Numbered from the stretch's first letter, positions 25,171 through 34,893 are shown. The stretch is 64,000 nt of DNA from an uncultured bacterium (GCA_949296525.1 CASFOP010000001.1:124001-188000); one strand, 5' to 3'. The notes: a model not told the origin generated them from the sequence alone. Numbers and translations are program-made.

Positions 25171-26913
25171 ATGTTCGTTATCAAAGGCGTTGCCGCCAGC
25201 CCCGGGGTGTCCATAGGTCCCGCCGTTTTACTGCCCACGGCGGATTTTGCCGTGGCCAACCAATATGTGGACGTCACGGAAGTGAAGGCGGAAATAGCCA
25301 AATTTAACCGCGCGCTGGAAAAAACCCTTTCCGATCTGGATGAAAGCGAAAAGAAACTGCGCCAGACGCTGGGCGGGGAATACGCCAGCCTGATGTCCAT
25401 GCACAAGATGATTTTGCAGGACCCTATGCTCAAAGACGCGGCCATCTCCAAAATTAAAAACGAACATATGTCCGCGCAGGCGGCCATTTTCCATACCTTG
25501 CAGGAACTGGCGGCCTCTTTTGACAAAATAGAAGACAAATTTTTTAAAGAACGCCGCAACGACATCTTTGACGTGGGTAAACGCATGGTCGGCAATTTGC
25601 AGGGCGATAAAGGCCAGTTCTGGCACTCCATACGCCGTCCTTCGGTACTGATTGCGCATGATTTGTTCCCGTCGGACACCATTAACCTGCAGGAAAACCA
25701 AATCATCGGCTTCTGCACGGATTTAGGCGGCAAAACCAGCCACACGGCCATTTTGGCGCAAAGCTTAAAATTGCCGGCCGTGGTAGGGCTTTCCAATGCC
25801 GCGCGCCAGGTAAAAGACGGAGACACCGTCATTGTGGACGGGGAAAACGGCCTGCTGATTATCAGCCCGGACAAATACACGCTGGCCCGCTACAAAAAAA
25901 CCCAGCGTGAAATTAAAAAGGCCGAATCCCTGCTGCAAACCATCAACCACCTGCCCACCGTAACGGCGGACGGACGCCCTTTTAAACTGATGGTCAATTT
26001 TGACCCGCGGACGGACACCAAAGAAAACAAAAAACTCATTACCGACGGGCTGGGCCTGTTGCGTACGGAATTTTTATACATGAATATCCCCCAGCCGCCT
26101 ACCGAGCTGGAACAATATCAAATTTATCTGGCTACGGCCAAAAAATTTGACATGCGTCCCGTTACCATCCGTTTGGCCGATTTAGGGGCAGACAAACTGC
26201 CGGATTTCCCGCTGGACGAATTTGATAAAGACAATAACCCCTTTATGGGCTGCCGCGGCATACGGCTGTTTTTAAAAAATCCCGAACTGATGCACACCCA
26301 GCTGCGCGCCATCGTGCGCACGGCGTGCGAGGTGCCGGCGCAAATTAAAATTATGGTGCCCATGTTGTCCTCCCTGGAGGAGCTGCGCCATGTGCGCGCG
26401 GCACTGAATGAAGTACTGGCCGAATTTGAAAAACAGGGCAAAAAACCCGTTAATAAAATTGCCCTCGGGGCCATGGTGGAGGTGCCGGCAGCCGCCATTG
26501 CACTGGACGGCATGATCGGGGAAATGGATTTCCTTTCCATAGGCACCAATGACTTGATACAATATTTAATTGCGGTAGACCGCGTAAACCCTGAAGTGGC
26601 GCATATGTACGACCCGTGCCACCCTGCGGTGGTGCGCACCATACGCCAGATTATACAGACGGCTCATCAGCGCGGTAAGCAGGTCAGCATCTGCGGGGAA
26701 ATTGCCTCGGATGTAAAGATGGTCCCCATGTTGCTGGGGCTGGAAGTAGATACGCTGTCCGTGCCGCCGCGGATGTTTTTGCGCATTAAAAACCGCATAC
26801 GTAATTTAAATTTTGAAGCGTGCTCCGATACGGCCCAGGCCGCCTTGCTGGCCTCATCCTCGGAAGACATACGCAGTTTAATAGACCAACAAAATCAAGA
26901 TGAAGATTCGTAA
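25171..26913 (+). CDS. ptsI: PTS enzyme I (phosphoenolpyruvate-protein phosphotransferase)
   Basis: A 580-residue EI that moves phosphate from PEP to HPr. The phospho-His is in GGKTSHTAILAQ; the PEP-binding barrel shows GLLRTEFLYM, GCRGIR, MVPMLSS and the signature DFLSIGTNDLIQY with the Cys of SICGE. ATG 25171 directly follows the ptsH stop. Confidence 0.96.
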   Translation: MFVIKGVAASPGVSIGPAVLLPTADFAVANQYVDVTEVKAEIAKFNRALEKTLSDLDESEKKLRQTLGGEYASLMSMHKMILQDPMLKDAAISKIKNEHMSAQAAIFHTLQELAASFDKIEDKFFKERRNDIFDVGKRMVGNLQGDKGQFWHSIRRPSVLIAHDLFPSDTINLQENQIIGFCTDLGGKTSHTAILAQSLKLPAVVGLSNAARQVKDGDTVIVDGENGLLIISPDKYTLARYKKTQREIKKAESLLQTINHLPTVTADGRPFKLMVNFDPRTDTKENKKLITDGLGLLRTEFLYMNIPQPPTELEQYQIYLATAKKFDMRPVTIRLADLGADKLPDFPLDEFDKDNNPFMGCRGIRLFLKNPELMHTQLRAIVRTACEVPAQIKIMVPMLSSLEELRHVRAALNEVLAEFEKQGKKPVNKIALGAMVEVPAAAIALDGMIGEMDFLSIGTNDLIQYLIAVDRVNPEVAHMYDPCHPAVVRTIRQIIQTAHQRGKQVSICGEIASDVKMVPMLLGLEVDTLSVPPRMFLRIKNRIRNLNFEACSDTAQAALLASSSEDIRSLIDQQNQDEDS

Positions 26914-28729
26914 TTTTTCCATCGTGGCGCATATTGACCACGGCAAAACCACCCTATCAGACAGAATACTGGAAGACACGGGCACCGTGCCCAAGCGCAA
27001 AATGCAGGCCCAGCTGCTGGACGGCATGGACCTGGAGCGCGAACGCGGCATTACCATTAAAGCCAAAGCCGTGCGCATTCAGTACAAAGATTATATTTTA
27101 AACCTGATTGACACCCCGGGACATGTGGACTTTTCCTATGAAGTGGCCCGCTCCCTGCGCGCCTGTGAAGGCGTGCTGCTGCTGGTGGATGCGTCCCAGG
27201 GCGTGGAAGCGCAGACCGTGGCGCATGCGCACCTGGCGCAAAGCCTGGGGCTGAAGATTATTCCCGTGATGAACAAGGTGGATTTGTCCCAGTCGGACGC
27301 GGACGCCGCCGAAGAACAGCTTTGGGATATTTTGCGCGAGCCCATTGAAGCCGAACGCGTCAGCGCCAAAACCGGTATGGGTATAGAACATTTGCTGGAC
27401 CGCATTATTGCCGATATTCCCGCCCCGCAGGGTGACCCGAATGCGCCGTTGCGCGCCCTGATTTTTGACTCTTTTTATGACCCGTTCCGCGGGGTAATTA
27501 TGTATGTGCGCATCGTGGACGGCGCGGTAAAGGCAGGCCAGCAGATCCGTTTTATGGCCACGGGAGCCGGTTATAAAGTGGAAGAAGTGGGCTTTATGAC
27601 CCCCAAACTGCTGCACAAAGCCGCGTCACTGAGCGCCGGCGAAGTGGGCTATCTGGTGGCGGGCATTAAAGATATTCATCAGGTCAAAGTGGGAGATACC
27701 GTTACATTGGCCGACCGCCCCGCCCAAACCCCGCTGCCCGGTTACGCCGACGCCAAACCCGTGGTGTTTGCCAGCATTTTTCCGGTGGAAACCACCGATT
27801 TTCCGCTGCTGCGCACCGCGCTGGAAAAGCTGAATTTGTCCGATTCTTCTTTCCACTACCAGAGCGAAACCTCCAAAGCGCTGGGCTTTGGCTTCCGCCT
27901 GGGTTTTATGGGCATTTTGCACATAGAAATCGTTAAAGAACGCCTGGAGCGCGAATTTAACCTCTCGCTGATCGCCACCGCACCCAACGTGGTGTACCAC
28001 GTCAAATTTACGCCGCGCAAAAATCACCCGCAGGAGCTGGCCGCCCTGCCGGACGCGCCGGACGACCCGGGCTATAAAATCATAGACAATCCGGCCAACT
28101 TCCCGCCGCACGGCGACATTATAGACATTAAAGAGCCCGTCATACACATCACGGTGGTTACCCCCGTGGAATTTATGGACGGGGTGATGACGCTGCTGAA
28201 AGAAAAACGCGGCACATTTATGAACATGGACCATTTGTCCAACCAGCGCGTGATTATTAAGTATGAAATGCCCATGGGCGAAATGGTTATTGATTTTTAC
28301 AACAAACTCAAATCCGTGTCCAAGGGATACGCGTCCTTTGATTATGAAGTGGCGGGCTTCCGCAGTGCCGACGTGGTGCTGATGGAAATCCTGCTGCACG
28401 GCACGCCGGTGGACGCCTTAAGCGTGGTGGTGCACAAAGACCGCGCCCAAAGCCAGGGCCGCGCGCTGTGCGCAAAACTAAAGGAACTTATCGGGCGGCA
28501 GCAGTTTGAAGTGGCCGTGCAGGCCGCCGTCAACGGCAAAGTCATCGCGCGTGAAACCATTCCCGCCTACCGCAAAGACGTCATCGCCAAATGTTACGGC
28601 GGCGACATTACGCGCAAACGCAAACTGTTGGAAAAACAGAAAGAAGGCAAAAAACGCATGAAGTCTATCGGCAGTTTAAACATTCCGCAGGAAGCGTTTG
28701 TGGCCATGCTGAAAATTGACGAAGAATAA
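26900..28729 (+). CDS. lepA: Elongation factor 4 (LepA)
   Basis: A 609-residue ribosome-associated GTPase. G1 AHIDHGKTT, G3 DTPGH, G4 NKVD; the EF-G-like domains and the LepA-specific C-terminus (IGRQQFEVAVQAAVNGKVIARETI, seen in part) are complete. The start overlaps ptsI by 14 nt, without a clear ribosome site, suggesting coupling. Last gene of the operon. Confidence 0.97.
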   Translation: MKIRNFSIVAHIDHGKTTLSDRILEDTGTVPKRKMQAQLLDGMDLERERGITIKAKAVRIQYKDYILNLIDTPGHVDFSYEVARSLRACEGVLLLVDASQGVEAQTVAHAHLAQSLGLKIIPVMNKVDLSQSDADAAEEQLWDILREPIEAERVSAKTGMGIEHLLDRIIADIPAPQGDPNAPLRALIFDSFYDPFRGVIMYVRIVDGAVKAGQQIRFMATGAGYKVEEVGFMTPKLLHKAASLSAGEVGYLVAGIKDIHQVKVGDTVTLADRPAQTPLPGYADAKPVVFASIFPVETTDFPLLRTALEKLNLSDSSFHYQSETSKALGFGFRLGFMGILHIEIVKERLEREFNLSLIATAPNVVYHVKFTPRKNHPQELAALPDAPDDPGYKIIDNPANFPPHGDIIDIKEPVIHITVVTPVEFMDGVMTLLKEKRGTFMNMDHLSNQRVIIKYEMPMGEMVIDFYNKLKSVSKGYASFDYEVAGFRSADVVLMEILLHGTPVDALSVVVHKDRAQSQGRALCAKLKELIGRQQFEVAVQAAVNGKVIARETIPAYRKDVIAKCYGGDITRKRKLLEKQKEGKKRMKSIGSLNIPQEAFVAMLKIDEE

Positions 28730-28730
28730 A

Positions 28731-28759
28731 AACACCCGCCTTATAAGGCGGGTGTTTTT
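28731..28759 (+). terminator. Terminator of the hpf-lepA operon
   Basis: AACACCCGCCTT / AAGGCGGGTGTT palindrome followed by TTT, directly behind the lepA stop. Confidence 0.9.
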
Positions 28760-28771
28760 CTATTAATCAAA

Positions 28772-29371
28772 TTAATCAAATATCCCTGACAGAGCGTTGC
28801 ACAGCCGCTGTTCTTTTTCACCGGAGGCCTCACACTCTATGTGTCCTCTTTTGGAAGCATCTGCATGATGGTCATAATAAAATACAATGGCCGGAGCCAA
28901 ACGCGTGCTATTACATTCGCCCCAGCTGCGGGGACGGCTGCAATACATCAGCCTCAATGTTCCGTTGGCTTCATCTCCGTTGGCACCATTGTCAAAATAC
29001 CATTTATCCGCGCACATCAGTTGATTGCGCCGGGAGGTTAACGTACAGCCCGGAATATCCACGCCGGCATCCGGCAAGGAATAAGCATATTTTCCGTTGG
29101 CAAGCCAATACACTTCCTGCGCATCTTTAATGCTGCGCGCCACCGGCACCTGGGACATGATACGACTTTTCAACACCGCTGTTTCATACTGTGGTAGGGC
29201 TACCGCGGCCAATATGCCGATAATCACCACTACCACCAAAAGTTCAATAAGGGTAAAGCCCGCCCATTTGAAGAAAAGTGGATGAGATTCTGAGTAAAAA
29301 CTTCTCAGAATGATATTATGGATAAATCCGCCTACAACGCTTTTAAAGCGATTTTTCCCTTGGCGGGTCAT
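28772..29371 (-). CDS. Type IV pilin-like protein with unusually long leader
   Basis: A prepilin-like protein: G|FTLIELLVVVVIIGILAAVALPQYETAV with Glu5, then a Cys-containing globular part (CTLTSRRNQLMC). The start is uncertain. No ATG lies close to the processing site; ATG 29371 gives a 38-residue leader and ATG 29392 a 45-residue one, whereas pilin-like proteins usually have 6-15. The upstream part carries an 18-bp inverted repeat (29371-29412) and an 8-bp one (29287-29294 / 29304-29311). It may be an N-terminally altered gene or start at a non-standard codon. Confidence 0.7.
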   Translation of the reverse strand: MTRQGKNRFKSVVGGFIHNIILRSFYSESHPLFFKWAGFTLIELLVVVVIIGILAAVALPQYETAVLKSRIMSQVPVARSIKDAQEVYWLANGKYAYSLPDAGVDIPGCTLTSRRNQLMCADKWYFDNGANGDEANGTLRLMYCSRPRSWGECNSTRLAPAIVFYYDHHADASKRGHIECEASGEKEQRLCNALSGIFD

Positions 29372-29412
29372 TTTTTGATAAATTTTGCTCATACGCAAAA
29401 TTTATCAAAAAA
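29371..29412. repeat. 18-bp perfect AT-rich inverted repeat
   Basis: Arms 29371-29388 and 29395-29412 with a six-base loop. On the minus strand the loop presents ATG 29392, a possible start of the pilin-like gene. The U-run is on the wrong side for a terminator on either strand. Confidence 0.75.
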
Positions 29413-29534
29413 AAACAATGCAAGGCCTTTTAAACTGTCCGCCGCAAACACACCGAAAAAACACAAACAAAGCACATTTTTACACGAACATATTACCCAT
29501 AAAATTCCCAGGCAGGCAACACCAAGAAAACAAT

Positions 29535-29563
29535 AAAAAAGGCGGGGGCATTCCCCGCCTTTT
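29535..29563 (-). terminator. Terminator of the yacL-add operon
   Basis: Minus strand: GGCGGGG / CCCCGCC stem followed by U6, 27 nt past the deaminase stop. Confidence 0.9.
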
Positions 29564-29589
29564 AACACGCCGTGCAAAACCGTCAAACA

Positions 29590-30804
29590 TCAATCCAAAT
29601 ACTTCTTGGCCAGCTCGTCGTAACGGTTGATGACCTGGCGCACAAAATGGCGTTTTTCTATATAAGTTCCCGGGAAGAACGCCCCTTTAAAACCGGCAAT
29701 AATGATGTTTTTAAATTCTTTGCGCGTCAGCGGAATATTTTTTACCAGCAGCTCCAGCTCTTTGCTGACGTTGGTGTTGGACACCAACCGGTTGTCCGTG
29801 GCAATGCTGACCGAAAGCCCGCGCGCAATCATTTCCCGCACGGGGTGTTTGGCCACGGAAGTAATCTGCGGCAAGGTCTGCAAATTGCTGGTCAGACACA
29901 CTTCCACGCCGATGCGTTCGCTGGCAATGTAATTGGCCAGCGCCTCCACATAAGCATTTTTGTCTTTGACTTTGCGGTCTTTAATCATTGCCGCGTCAAA
30001 CAAATGCGTGCCGTGGCCGATGCGGTTGGCATAGCAGTCCGTAATGGCCTGAAAAATAGATTCGGGCCCGTACGCTTCGCCGGAGTGTACGGTTTTGCGC
30101 ATAAAATGTTTATGCACGTATTTATACGCTTCCACATGGTCGGAGGCCGGATAGCCGGCTTCTTCCCCCGCCAAATCAAAGCCCACTATGGGCAATTTTT
30201 CTTCCCGCACCAGCTTGACCACCAGGCGCGCCAGCTCCAGCGACGCCGCGCCGAACACTTCAAACTTGGAATACTGCGACAGCACGCTGAACAGCTTTTT
30301 ATAGTACGGGGACATGTTGGCGTTAAAACTGCGCATGGCACAGGTTATTACACCGAAATAAAACGGCAAATCTTCCCCTTTTTGGACGGCGGGCAGGGCA
30401 TTGTGTTCTTTTTGCGCGCGGCGCAGGCCGGCCACCACGGCGCGCACGGCGTCAGCCACGGTCAGCTTATCCCCCGCGTGCAGCTGCGGGGCAAAACGAA
30501 CCTCTATGTAACGCACGCCTTCGGCGGCGGCGTCCTGCCCCAGCTCATAGGCGATACGCTCTATGTTTTCCGCTGAACGCATAACGGCGGTGGTGTAATC
30601 AAACCCCTTTAAATATTCCGTCAGGGAGTTATATTGTTTTTTAAATACTTTTTCGCGCAGGCCCTTTTCGGTATATGCGGGCAGCTCCACGCCGTCTTTC
30701 TGCGCCAACTCAATCAGCGTGGACAGACGCAGGGAACCGTCCAGGTGTACATGCAGGTCCGCTTTGGGAATAAGGCGTATAAATTCGGCGTTTATTTTTT
30801 TCAT
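29590..30804 (-). CDS. Adenosine deaminase-family protein
   Basis: A 404-residue amidohydrolase of the adenosine/AMP deaminase family, longer than the about 335 residues of bacterial Add. Zn ligands HVHLDGS (residues 18-24), the HSGEAYG motif with His and catalytic Glu, the IGHGTHL His and the TDN Asp are visible. It probably deaminates adenosine or a related adenine nucleoside in purine salvage; the longer middle part leaves the substrate open. The ATG overlaps the cysS stop by four nt (ATGA), with GGAGAAA upstream. Confidence 0.85.
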   Translation of the reverse strand: MKKINAEFIRLIPKADLHVHLDGSLRLSTLIELAQKDGVELPAYTEKGLREKVFKKQYNSLTEYLKGFDYTTAVMRSAENIERIAYELGQDAAAEGVRYIEVRFAPQLHAGDKLTVADAVRAVVAGLRRAQKEHNALPAVQKGEDLPFYFGVITCAMRSFNANMSPYYKKLFSVLSQYSKFEVFGAASLELARLVVKLVREEKLPIVGFDLAGEEAGYPASDHVEAYKYVHKHFMRKTVHSGEAYGPESIFQAITDCYANRIGHGTHLFDAAMIKDRKVKDKNAYVEALANYIASERIGVEVCLTSNLQTLPQITSVAKHPVREMIARGLSVSIATDNRLVSNTNVSKELELLVKNIPLTRKEFKNIIIAGFKGAFFPGTYIEKRHFVRQVINRYDELAKKYLD

Positions 30805-32207
30805 TTGATTTTCTCCGTTTGCTGCCCCTGCGGCGTATCTTTGACCGCATAACCGGCGGCGGCCAGCGCGGCGCGCAGTTCGTCGGATTTTTTATAGTCC
30901 TTGGCCGCGCGGGCTTCGGCGCGGCGGGCCAGCAGGTCTTTCACTTCCTGCGGCAGTTCCTCATTATTTTCTTCCTGCGGGGCGCGGAATATATCCAACG
31001 CCAAGATGCCGTCTGCAAATTTTAAAAATTCCACTTTTTCCGCCGCATTCAGCTCCGCCCCGCGCAGCGTTTCCCACACCACGGCCAAGGCTTTGGGCGC
31101 GTTTAAGTCGTCCTCCATGGCGGCGCGGAACTTGTTTTTTATTTCTTCCAAGCGTGCCGTCAGCGGCAGCGGCTGGCGCGCGGCGGTCTGCACGTCCTTG
31201 GCGGCCTCCCGGCGCAAAGTTTGCAGGCTTTTGCGCGCCGCGTCCAAAGATTCATAGGTAAATTCCAGCTGGGTGCGGTAATGTGCCGTCAGACACAGAT
31301 AGCGGTAATCCAGCGGGTCATAGCCTTTGTCGCGCAGGGTTTGCAGGGTGACAAAAGTGCCTCCGGATTTAGACATTTTGCCCGCACGCAGCACCAAAAA
31401 CTCCCCGTGCACCCAGTAGCGCACATATTTTTGGCCCGTGGCAGCCTCGCTCTGGGCAATTTCATTGGTGTGGTGCACCGACACATGGTCTATGCCGCCG
31501 CAATGTATGTCCACCGTCGGCCCCAAATATTTCATCGCCATGGCCGAGCATTCCACATGCCAGCCCGGGAAGCCTACGCCCCAGGGGCTGTCCCACTCCA
31601 TTTGGCGTTTTTTGTCTTTGGGAGAAAATTTCCACAGGGCAAAATCGGTCGGGTTACGTTTTTCCTCACTCATTTCCACGCGGGCGCCGCCTTTTAGCCC
31701 TTCCAGACGGCTGCGGCCCACCAGTGCGTCATAACGCGGGAATTTGGACGTATCATAATAAATCCCGTCGGAAGTGTGGTAGGTGTAACCCTTTTCTTCC
31801 AGCGTTTTGACCAGCGCAATCATTTCCGGTATATGCGCCGTGGCGCGGCTGATGACCGTAGGGCGGGTGCAGTGCAAAGCGTCAAAATCTTCAAAAAATT
31901 TCTGTTCGTAAAATTTGGCGATATCCCACGCGCTTTTGCCTTCGCGCGCCGTGGCGACTTCCATTTTGTCTTCGCCTTCATCGGCGTCGGACACCAGGTG
32001 CCCCACATCGGTCACATTCATCACATGTTTGAGCGGTATGCTTAAACGCAGCGTGCGCACCAGCAAATCTTCAAAAATATAGGTGCGCATATTGCCGATG
32101 TGCGCATAATTATACACGGTCGGCCCACAGCAGTACATGGTGGCTTCTTTGGGATTCAGCGGCGTAAATTCTTCTTTACGGCGGGTTTCGGTATTATAAA
32201 GCTGCAT
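30801..32207 (-). CDS. cysS: Cysteinyl-tRNA synthetase
   Basis: A 468-residue class I synthetase charging tRNA-Cys. CCGPTVYNYAHIGNMR holds the first Zn Cys and the HIGH motif; IHCGGIDHVSVHHTNEIAQ gives further Zn ligands; KMSKSGGTF is the KMSKS loop; the C-terminal DALR-like helical domain follows. Standard length. It overlaps the upstream lipoprotein gene by 14 nt. Confidence 0.97.
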   Translation of the reverse strand: MQLYNTETRRKEEFTPLNPKEATMYCCGPTVYNYAHIGNMRTYIFEDLLVRTLRLSIPLKHVMNVTDVGHLVSDADEGEDKMEVATAREGKSAWDIAKFYEQKFFEDFDALHCTRPTVISRATAHIPEMIALVKTLEEKGYTYHTSDGIYYDTSKFPRYDALVGRSRLEGLKGGARVEMSEEKRNPTDFALWKFSPKDKKRQMEWDSPWGVGFPGWHVECSAMAMKYLGPTVDIHCGGIDHVSVHHTNEIAQSEAATGQKYVRYWVHGEFLVLRAGKMSKSGGTFVTLQTLRDKGYDPLDYRYLCLTAHYRTQLEFTYESLDAARKSLQTLRREAAKDVQTAARQPLPLTARLEEIKNKFRAAMEDDLNAPKALAVVWETLRGAELNAAEKVEFLKFADGILALDIFRAPQEENNEELPQEVKDLLARRAEARAAKDYKKSDELRAALAAAGYAVKDTPQGQQTEKIK

Positions 32208-32787
32208 TGTGCTGCGCCTCTTTAAGCAGGGTATTATATTGCTGCACTAACTCATCAAAAAACAAATCACAGGTAGTCTGGCCCACTTCATTGGCGGCCT
32301 GCTCACCCAAAATGCAGCTGACTTCAATATCGGAAAGCGGGTTGACAGCTCCTACGCTGGAAATGGAATAGGTAAAACCGGAAGGACGGTAAGTACGCAG
32401 GGCTTTTTTATAGGCCGCGTCCAACGCTTTTTGAAACAAAGCCATATTTTGGGAATTGGCCGACGCGCCGAGCTTGACGCGTTTGGCCGCCGCCACCACG
32501 GTTACATCGGTATAGCGGCCATAAGAAGCGGCAATTTCTTCGGAAGTAAAATCCGCGCTTTCGTCCATGGGCTGTTCTTCCTGGGGCAGACCTCCTTCTC
32601 CCAACACGCTGGGGTCGGGCAGCTGTCCGTAGTAATTGTTGTTGTCGCTGATGGTTGTAAAAGCAGACGGATTTTCATAGGCGGAATAATCAATGCCTTT
32701 TAATTTGCGGCGGGAGGTATAGTCCACGCTGCTGCAAGCGGCGCATAAAACGGCGCAAAAGGTGCAAAACAAAACAGTTTTTTTCAT
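32194..32787 (-). CDS. Lipoprotein of unknown function
   Basis: A 197-residue predicted lipoprotein: MKKTVLFCTFCAVLCAACSS has a lipobox LCAAC with the Cys at residue 18. The rest is soluble; the C-terminal half (FQKALDAAYKKALRTYRPSG ... GQTTCDLFFDELVQQYN) looks like a small alpha/beta domain. No family recognised. ATG 32787 is chosen by GGAGAAG and the signal peptide. It is sandwiched between ispDF (four-nt overlap) and cysS. Confidence 0.75.
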   Translation of the reverse strand: MKKTVLFCTFCAVLCAACSSVDYTSRRKLKGIDYSAYENPSAFTTISDNNNYYGQLPDPSVLGEGGLPQEEQPMDESADFTSEEIAASYGRYTDVTVVAAAKRVKLGASANSQNMALFQKALDAAYKKALRTYRPSGFTYSISSVGAVNPLSDIEVSCILGEQAANEVGQTTCDLFFDELVQQYNTLLKEAQHNAAL

Positions 32788-33938
32788 TTTTCTTCTCCGA
32801 TAAACAAAGTTACCACAGCGTGGCACATGGCCGCTTCCCCGCGGCCGATTTCTCCCACATGTTCGTGGCTTTTGGATTTAAAACTTACGTCTTTCTCATC
32901 TATTTCAAAAATATCGGCCAGACTGGCGCGCACCGCCGCATAATGCGGGCTGATTTTAGGCTCCTGCGTAACAAGCGTCGCGTCTATATGCACGATATGG
33001 GCATGATGCTCACGCAGCAGCGCCAATACGCTCTTGGCTATTTTTTTACTGTCTATGCCTTCAATAGTCGGATCGGTCGGAGGAAAAAGCAGTCCTATTT
33101 CCCCCAAACACGCCGCCCCCAAAGCCGCATCGCACACGGCATGCAGCACCACATCGCCGTCGCTATGGCCGGCAAAGCCTTTTTTGTGCGGGATTTCCAC
33201 CCCGCCCACCATCAATTTGCGGCCCTGCACCAAACGGTGCAGGTCAAAGCCAAATCCCGTGCGCTGGCACGCGCCCGCGGTTAAAAACGCTTCCGCCATG
33301 ACCAAATCCTCCGGCGTAGTAATTTTTAAATTTTTGTAATCCGACGGCTCTATTTTTACACTCACTCCCAAACGCTCAACCAGCTGGGATTCATCCGTCG
33401 CATCCTGCAAATGTCCAAATTTATCCAGCGCGTGGCGCAAAATATCCGCACGGTAACACTGCGGCGTCTGCGCCGCCCACAGGCTGTTGCGCTCCAGCGT
33501 GCGCTCCACCGCGCCCGCGCGCACCTGTTTGACCGTATCCTTTACCGGCACGGCCAATACGGCGGCCCCATCCTCAAAACCTCGTCTTAAACAGCGTGCC
33601 ACGGCCTGCGGGTCCACCAGCGGGCGGGCCCCGTCATGCACGGCCACAGCCTGTACGCGCGCGTCCAGCGCGGACACGCCGCTGATGACGGAGGCCAAGC
33701 GGGTAGACCCCGGCAAGGCAAAAGTGAGATGAGGAAAATATTGCTTGAGGATTTCGCGGTTTTCGGACGCGGTTACCACCACGATTTGCTTAATACACGG
33801 CACTTTGGCCATCGCCTGCACCGCACGCAGGAGCACCGGTCTGCCCGCCAGGGGCAACATTTGTTTGGGGCGGCCCATGCGTTTGCCCAGGCCGCCGGCC
33901 ACAATTACGGCTCCGGCAAAAGTCAGTTCGTCCTGCAT
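32784..33938 (-). CDS. ispDF: Bifunctional IspD/IspF isoprenoid enzyme
   Basis: A 384-residue fusion for two non-consecutive steps of the MEP pathway. Residues 1-225: IspD cytidylyltransferase with AGGLGKRMGRPKQ (CTP binding), VHDGARPLV and the TPQCYR region. Residues 230-384: IspF cyclodiphosphate synthase with GFDLHRL (Zn Asp/His), GHSDGDVVLHAVCDA and SFKSKSHEHVGEIGRGEA. The fused form is known from several lineages. Placed 7 nt after the PIN/TRAM gene, as yacL and ispD are neighbours in Bacillus. Confidence 0.95.
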   Translation of the reverse strand: MQDELTFAGAVIVAGGLGKRMGRPKQMLPLAGRPVLLRAVQAMAKVPCIKQIVVVTASENREILKQYFPHLTFALPGSTRLASVISGVSALDARVQAVAVHDGARPLVDPQAVARCLRRGFEDGAAVLAVPVKDTVKQVRAGAVERTLERNSLWAAQTPQCYRADILRHALDKFGHLQDATDESQLVERLGVSVKIEPSDYKNLKITTPEDLVMAEAFLTAGACQRTGFGFDLHRLVQGRKLMVGGVEIPHKKGFAGHSDGDVVLHAVCDAALGAACLGEIGLLFPPTDPTIEGIDSKKIAKSVLALLREHHAHIVHIDATLVTQEPKISPHYAAVRASLADIFEIDEKDVSFKSKSHEHVGEIGRGEAAMCHAVVTLFIGEEK

Positions 33939-33945
33939 TTCTGTC

Positions 33946-34893
33946 CTACTTTATTTTGGCGAAAATCATACGCCCCGAAGACGTCTGTAAAATGGAATAG
34001 ACGGATACTTCGGTGCGTTTGCCGATAAATTTGCGCCCGTCTTCCACCACCACCATGGTGCCGTCATCCAGATATCCGATGCCCTGTTCTTTTTCTTTCC
34101 CGTCTTTCATAATGAACAGAGACATCGTTTCCCCCGGCAACACTACGGGTTTTAAAGCGGTGGCCAAATCGGCGATGTTTAACACCACAACATCATACAG
34201 CGCGCCTATTTTATTAACGTTAAAATCCAGCGTAACTACTTCCGCGTCAAAACTTTTAGCCAACTTGACCACGCGTTCTGTGTCGTTTTCGGCTTTGGGC
34301 GTTTTGGAAGTAATGCGCACGGCAATTTCCTTGAGTTCCTGCAGGCGGGAAGCCACATCCAGCCCGCGGCGGCCTTTGGCGCGTTCCAGCGGGTCTTTGG
34401 AAGCGGCCATCTTATTGAGCGCTTCCAGCACAAACACCGGGATAACGATAATGCCGGAAAGGAAATTGATTTCGCACAAATCCACAATGCGCCCGTCCAT
34501 CAATGCAGTGACGTCGGCCACTTTCAAGTGGCGGCCTTTGTAAGACAGCCCTTCCAAATCGCGCGATTTAAACAGGCTGGCCAATACGCCGAAAATAATC
34601 AGCCCGATTTCCACATAGCGGCCATTGTTGACCCACCACTCCAGGGGATTGGGGCCGGAAAAATTCTGTACGGCATAATCGGTAAACACAAACAACAAAT
34701 ACCCCAGCAGGAACCCGGAGCAGGCAATCATAATCTTAATCAGGCGCAGGCGTTTAAACACGGCTTCCGCAATGATGACAATCAGCGCACACAAAAGCCC
34801 CGCCGCCAGGGACACGGCGTCTTTATCAATAAAGTCATACGTCAGGAAAGGAAAAGCAATCAGGGTAGAAAAACGGAAAATCCAAATAGGCAT
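33946..34893 (-). CDS. YacL-like membrane PIN/TRAM protein
   Basis: A 315-residue protein: four N-terminal membrane helices (within residues 1-105), then a PIN nuclease-fold domain starting VADVTALMDGRIVDLCE with conserved Asp residues, RRGLDVASRLQEL and VVTLDFNVNK, and a C-terminal TRAM RNA-binding domain (GIGYLDDGTMVVVEDGRKFIG, in part). Bacillus YacL has the same layout; its substrate is unclear. ATG 34893 is set by GGAGG at 5 nt; the longer frame has no leader sense. First gene of the operon. Confidence 0.9.
   Translation of the reverse strand: MPIWIFRFSTLIAFPFLTYDFIDKDAVSLAAGLLCALIVIIAEAVFKRLRLIKIMIACSGFLLGYLLFVFTDYAVQNFSGPNPLEWWVNNGRYVEIGLIIFGVLASLFKSRDLEGLSYKGRHLKVADVTALMDGRIVDLCEINFLSGIIVIPVFVLEALNKMAASKDPLERAKGRRGLDVASRLQELKEIAVRITSKTPKAENDTERVVKLAKSFDAEVVTLDFNVNKIGALYDVVVLNIADLATALKPVVLPGETMSLFIMKDGKEKEQGIGYLDDGTMVVVEDGRKFIGKRTEVSVYSILQTSSGRMIFAKIK

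Noticed and set aside
29371..29412. Intrinsic terminator
   Set aside because: The stem is AT-rich and the T-run precedes, rather than follows, it on both strands.
29572..30576. 334-codon frame antisense to the deaminase gene
   Set aside because: Shadow of a conserved gene; no domain, no signals.
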